DNA of 8,272 bases from an uncultured Candidatus Saccharibacteria bacterium (GTDB lineage Bacteria; Patescibacteria; Saccharimonadia; Saccharimonadales; UBA6022): NCBI GenBank assembly GCA_946886725.1, contig CAMPJF010000047.1:1-8272 (forward strand), read 5' to 3'. Both the position numbers and the translations under genes were made by a program. Under the pieces are notes generated by a model that did no database searches, was not told where the DNA came from, and saw only the letters and a program-made list of their open reading frames with translations. Below, piece after piece: positions 6,077-8,272 of this stretch (positions are counted from its first letter, which is position 1; the number at the start of each line of letters is the position of its first letter).

Positions 6077-6328
6077 CTAACTAATGCTTAGCAGGGTCCA
6101 GCTACCGCCTTGGTTGTCGGTTCGCAGGCGATAATCGTTTGCGCCGTCGCTCAATGTGAGAATCTGCGCAATACGCTCGCCGCTGCGGATGACGGTACGG
6201 ATACCGGCGTCGAGGAACTGATAGCTAGTGCCACCGTATTCCATACGACGTGGGTACGCGCGTAGGTCACGTCCGAATCCCATTGCAGTGATTGTTACTG
6301 GGGTGTTGATAGTTGTTGATTGATTCAT
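6077..6328 (-). CDS. Small basic beta-rich protein of unknown function (83 aa)
   Basis: I do not recognise this protein. The ATG at 6328 is chosen over one at 6388 because AGGAG stands 7 nt before it, while the longer form would add a Lys/Ser-rich stretch read from an AT-rich leader containing the U7 tract. The 83 residues start MNQSTTINTPVTITAMGFG, continue with a basic patch RDLRAYPRRMEYGG, and then look like a small beta barrel or sheet (YQFLDAGIRTVIRSGERIAQILTLSDG, YRLRTD, WTLLSIS). No signal peptide, membrane helix or cysteine is present, so it is likely cytoplasmic. The high Arg content could suit nucleic-acid binding, which is only inference. It follows a candidate structured RNA at 6372-6599 and has a strong terminator, so it may be controlled by attenuation. 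Confidence 0.82.
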   Translation of the reverse strand: MNQSTTINTPVTITAMGFGRDLRAYPRRMEYGGTSYQFLDAGIRTVIRSGERIAQILTLSDGANDYRLRTDNQGGSWTLLSIS

Positions 6329-6371
6329 ATTCTTACTCCTCGAGATTTTGATTGATTTATTTTTGGTAAAT

Positions 6372-6599
6372 AAAAAAACTGACAACAAGAAAGATGGTCA
6401 GCTACGGATTTATGAGTAAGCTACGAGGAGACAAATTGGCACCGTCAGCCATTTGCTGTATCACCTGAAGTAGCAGTTGAATATGTAGTTCGGCAGGGAC
6501 GCTTGGCTGTAGTGTCCGAGGACGCAGCTAGTGTGTATGTCGACTGATTGTTTAAATAGTCTGTCAGTAAAAAGGCTCTCCACCAGTACTCACATGACC
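6372..6599 (-). ncRNA. Candidate structured RNA or long regulatory leader of the 83-aa gene
   Basis: The predicted start G6599 opens with GGTCA, which pairs with TGACC at 6400-6396. Inside it TGAGTA (6592-6587) pairs with TACTCA (6418-6413), and GGAGA (6581-6577) with TCTCC (6431-6427). These nested perfect stems, split by asymmetric internal loops, join the two ends of the RNA. Local hairpins lie at 6542-6561 (7 bp, one bulge) and 6461-6480 (one mismatch). A U7 tract at 6378-6372 gives a plausible 3' end. The layout recalls 6S-like or riboswitch RNAs, but I see no tmRNA, SRP, RNase P or known riboswitch signature. A 16-codon frame with a ribosome site (6452-6402) could be a leader peptide. 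No long coding frame with a usable start covers the region. Confidence 0.4.
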
Positions 6600-6605
6600 T
6601 TCTTT

Positions 6606-6636
6606 AGTATAGCGCGCTGGTCAGTTGAGGCGTCAA
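6606..6636 (-). promoter_or_regulatory. Predicted promoter of the structured RNA / 83-aa gene unit
   Basis: Minus-strand TTGACG (6636-6631) and TATACT (6611-6606) are the same hexamers as in the two pilin promoters, but here 19 nt apart, which is longer than ideal and predicts weaker or activator-dependent use. Seven nt downstream of the -10 is G6599, the first base of the closing stem of the candidate RNA. It lies 50 nt after the stop of the upstream pilin. Confidence 0.5.
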
Positions 6637-6686
6637 TAGCAAAAGCCTTATAGTCATTGTATTTACGTCTACGAAGTGTACGGGTT

Positions 6687-7235
6687 CTATTTGACTTGAA
6701 TGTAATAATTCATGCCGTAGCTGGTATCGAGAGTGCTGCTACATGTGCCGTCAGTGGCGGTGCTATCTTGTGGTTGAGTTTCTAGCTTGGCGTATAAAAA
6801 CACTCGTAAACTTGAACCGCTACCGCAGTGGTATTTCATGTAAGAGTAACCTGATGTTGGCGATGACGTTTTTCCACCCGTTGGGTCGGCGATATCGTAA
6901 TTAAGGTAGCCTGCCTCCACTAGGCAGTTACTGATGGATTTTGTATAAGTTGAGCCGTTCGTGTAGCTAAACCACCCACCACCATCGCCGTTATAGCCGC
7001 ATCCGCTTCCGGCCTCTACCCAACTATTTTTGTAGGTGCTATGTAATTTTAGTGCATCTTTTATGACGCCAAGATCGTGCATTCGCACCGAATCACGCGT
7101 TCGCGCCTGGGCGCTGTTGTAGGCGACCATTGTGATTGCCGCTAGGATGCCGATAACAACGATAACGACAAGTAGCTCGACGATCGTAAAGCCTTTAACG
7201 CGGTTTTTTAAGATAGGAGTGTTGGGAATATTCAT
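6687..7235 (-). CDS. Type IV pilin-like protein, four-cysteine type (182 aa)
   Basis: A prepilin with a 15-residue basic leader (MNIPNTPILKNRVKG), expected cleavage between Gly15 and Phe16, mature Glu5 at residue 20 and a hydrophobic helix to about 37. The start at 7235 is chosen because it gives a normal leader and has AAAGG 7 nt upstream; a longer reading back to 7382 would overlap the preceding gene in another frame and put about 65 residues before the helix. The globular part carries Cys79, Cys104, Cys137 and Cys165, enough for two disulfides, and is rich in Gly, Ser, Thr and Tyr. It ends with MNYYIQVK. No extra domain follows, so it is likely a minor pilin or a structural subunit. It starts 10 nt after the upstream pilin, pointing to co-transcription and translational coupling. 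Confidence 0.9.
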   Translation of the reverse strand: MNIPNTPILKNRVKGFTIVELLVVIVVIGILAAITMVAYNSAQARTRDSVRMHDLGVIKDALKLHSTYKNSWVEAGSGCGYNGDGGGWFSYTNGSTYTKSISNCLVEAGYLNYDIADPTGGKTSSPTSGYSYMKYHCGSGSSLRVFLYAKLETQPQDSTATDGTCSSTLDTSYGMNYYIQVK

Positions 7236-7245
7236 AAGGTAGCCT

Positions 7246-7851
7246 TTAAGCGCCTGCAGGCGGGGTTTCGTTACAGTTCGTGATATTTGAGATCGTAAAT
7301 GAATATTTGTAATAATCATTCGTCGCTGCGTACGGCGTGATATTGGCGCCACCGATGTTAGTATGATTGCAGTAGTAGGCATTTGAGTTGAGAAGGCTGG
7401 CTTCGCGGTATCCTAGCCGGCGATACATAACTGATGTGTTGGGTCCGGCATTCTTCATGTTCCACGCACTGATAATATACGATGCGCCGTCGCTAGAGTA
7501 TAAGTAGCAACCACCGAGTCCTGAGCGGCCTTTGCCGGAATTTGGCGTGCTTTGCGGTAGAGTTTCTGTTACGCCGGGGACCCAGTCTGGCTGGGATGTG
7601 CCTGCAAAGCAATTATCGTCCGATCGAACCACTGATAGTCCGCCTGTCGACGGATACACGCCGTCATTGTCCGCTGCGTACTTTTCGACAATCGTGTAGA
7701 CATTTTTGATGTCCGATTGCGTACGAGCATCTCGCGATCGGTCTTGGACGCCACTAAATGCCACGATAGATATGGCCGCTAGAATGCCAATGACCACGAT
7801 AACAATCAATAGTTCGACGATGGTAAAGCCTTTTTGGGTGAAGTATTTCAT
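7246..7851 (-). CDS. Type IV pilin-like protein, GspG/PilE-like body (201 aa)
   Basis: A prepilin with leader MKYFTQKG, cleavage expected between Gly8 and Phe9, mature Glu5 at residue 13, and the shared hydrophobic helix followed by FSGVQDRSRDARTQSDIKNV. The body has features of GspG/PilE-like subunits seen in CPR bacteria: EKYAADNDGVYPST after the helix, a PDWVPGVTETLPQ loop, and GGCYLYSSDGASYIISAWN. Four cysteines (81, 115, 161, 193) allow two disulfides. The subunit would be inserted in the membrane and assembled into a pilus after processing. No strong Shine-Dalgarno site is seen (only a GAGA a few nt before the ATG). It starts 21 nt after the upstream pilin stop and 10 nt before the next gene, in one likely operon. 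This is the best candidate for a major subunit, but the evidence is only resemblance. Confidence 0.92.
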   Translation of the reverse strand: MKYFTQKGFTIVELLIVIVVIGILAAISIVAFSGVQDRSRDARTQSDIKNVYTIVEKYAADNDGVYPSTGGLSVVRSDDNCFAGTSQPDWVPGVTETLPQSTPNSGKGRSGLGGCYLYSSDGASYIISAWNMKNAGPNTSVMYRRLGYREASLLNSNAYYCNHTNIGGANITPYAATNDYYKYSFTISNITNCNETPPAGA

Positions 7852-7872
7852 GTGTGTCTCATTTCTTTAGCT

Positions 7873-8272
7873 TTAAGAGTCGGATATCGACCCGATAGTG
7901 TAATTACAATAAGTATCGGTGCCCCATTGGATGCGCGTTCCATTGACACCCTGTAGGGGTGGACAACTACTAAGCACTCCAAAAAATGCAACGTCCATAT
8001 AGACCTGCGTGCCGTCGCCACCACCATACGCATAGTGAATACCCCTTCGCCACTGCGTGCCATCAGTATTGACGACGGTAACAAACGAGGGATCGGGTAG
8101 TTGACCGTTCAGATATGGGCGGATCAGGTTATTGAAAGACGGCGTAACTAGATAGCCTGTTGCGTTCGTTTGGCGGCATTGGGCGGTTCCCGTTGTATCA
8201 GTGCCAGAAACTCCGTACAGATAGTTTTCGCCTAAACATACCCAGCCGTTGGGCCAGCGGCCATTATCTGCT
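7873..8272 (-). CDS. Type IV pilin-like protein, C-terminal part only (5' end beyond window)
   Basis: An open minus-strand frame enters at the window edge and ends with TAA at 7875-7873, giving 132 residues and no credible internal start. It begins ADNGRWPNGWVCLGENY, the style of the pilin region just after the N-terminal helix, and goes on through QCRQTNATGYLVTPSFNNL, QLPDPSFVTVVN and AFFGVLSSCPPLQGVNG to an SISDS end. Four cysteines and many Gly, Asn and Thr suit a secreted disulfide-bonded pilin body. The diagnostic N-terminal signal lies outside the window, so the call rests on context (same strand, 21 nt before another pilin) and on composition. The competing frame at 7848-8084 is a shadow that runs into the next gene's start. 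Confidence 0.8.
   Translation of the reverse strand, partial: ADNGRWPNGWVCLGENYLYGVSGTDTTGTAQCRQTNATGYLVTPSFNNLIRPYLNGQLPDPSFVTVVNTDGTQWRRGIHYAYGGGDGTQVYMDVAFFGVLSSCPPLQGVNGTRIQWGTDTYCNYTIGSISDS

Noticed and set aside
6329..6388. Longer start for the 83-aa protein at 6388
   Set aside because: The ATG at 6328 has AGGAG at ideal spacing; the extension reads through the U7 tract and an AT-rich leader.
6453..6600. Open minus-strand frames, one reading WWRAFLLTDYLNNQS and another VESLFTDRLFKQS
   Set aside because: Two overlapping frames are open for 40-50 codons, but neither has an ATG with a ribosome site and both end inside the structured region; this looks like chance low stop density. A decayed gene cannot be fully excluded.
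6372..6600. tmRNA (a frame reading YTLAA resembles a proteolysis tag)
   Set aside because: No stop follows the LAA, there is no tRNA-like acceptor and T-arm, and the ends do not match the conserved tmRNA termini.
7236..7382. Longer start for the 182-aa pilin at 7382
   Set aside because: It would overlap the upstream pilin by over 130 nt and put about 50 extra residues before a prepilin leader; the ATG at 7235 has a ribosome site and normal leader length.
7848..8084. Minus-strand open frame of 78 codons beginning MLPSSILMARSG
   Set aside because: It overlaps the partial pilin in another frame; that frame is open to the window edge, has pilin-like composition and cysteines, and ends at a sensible distance before the next gene.

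Overview
The window looks like a piece of a Patescibacteria/CPR genome, most likely Saccharibacteria (TM7). The reasons are a dense run of near-identical type IV pilin N-termini, roughly balanced base composition, very short 5' leaders, standard use of the genetic code and several small proteins I cannot assign. This placement is an inference from gene style; there is no rRNA or marker gene here to confirm it. Every supported gene is on the minus strand, so transcription runs from high to low coordinates.

Right block (about 8272 to 6687): three type IV pilin-like genes in a compact operon-like row. The first is cut by the window edge and only its C-terminal part is seen. The next two are complete, with short gaps of 21 and 10 nt, and the last has a good Shine-Dalgarno site. 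Then comes a non-coding stretch of about 360 bases (6329-6686). It holds a promoter, a candidate structured RNA whose 5' end pairs with its 3' end, and a U7 tract. This RNA sits directly upstream of an 83-aa protein gene of unknown function (6077-6328), so it may be a cis-acting leader or a separate small RNA. A strong hairpin terminator closes this unit.

Middle block (about 6018 to 4229): two monocistronic pilin genes that each carry an extra C-terminal domain. One has a carbohydrate-binding, jelly-roll-like domain and the other a PA14 domain, so these look like pilins that display adhesins. Both are driven by an almost identical 29-bp promoter cassette placed so close to the ATG that the mRNAs should be nearly leaderless.

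Left block (about 4190 to 1): a perfect 12-bp inverted repeat, a 99-aa helical protein of unknown function, an unusual three-segment terminator, then a membrane PAS histidine kinase, a receiver-only response regulator and the start of an RsuA/RluB-family pseudouridine synthase. Kinase and regulator both end in long low-complexity Pro/Gln/Ala tails, and the regulator has no DNA-binding domain. The kinase may start at a non-ATG codon upstream of its first ATG. The closeness of the signalling pair to the pilin cluster suggests, but does not show, a link between surface sensing and pilus or adhesin function. No pilus motor, prepilin peptidase, tRNA, rRNA, CRISPR array or transposon was seen.
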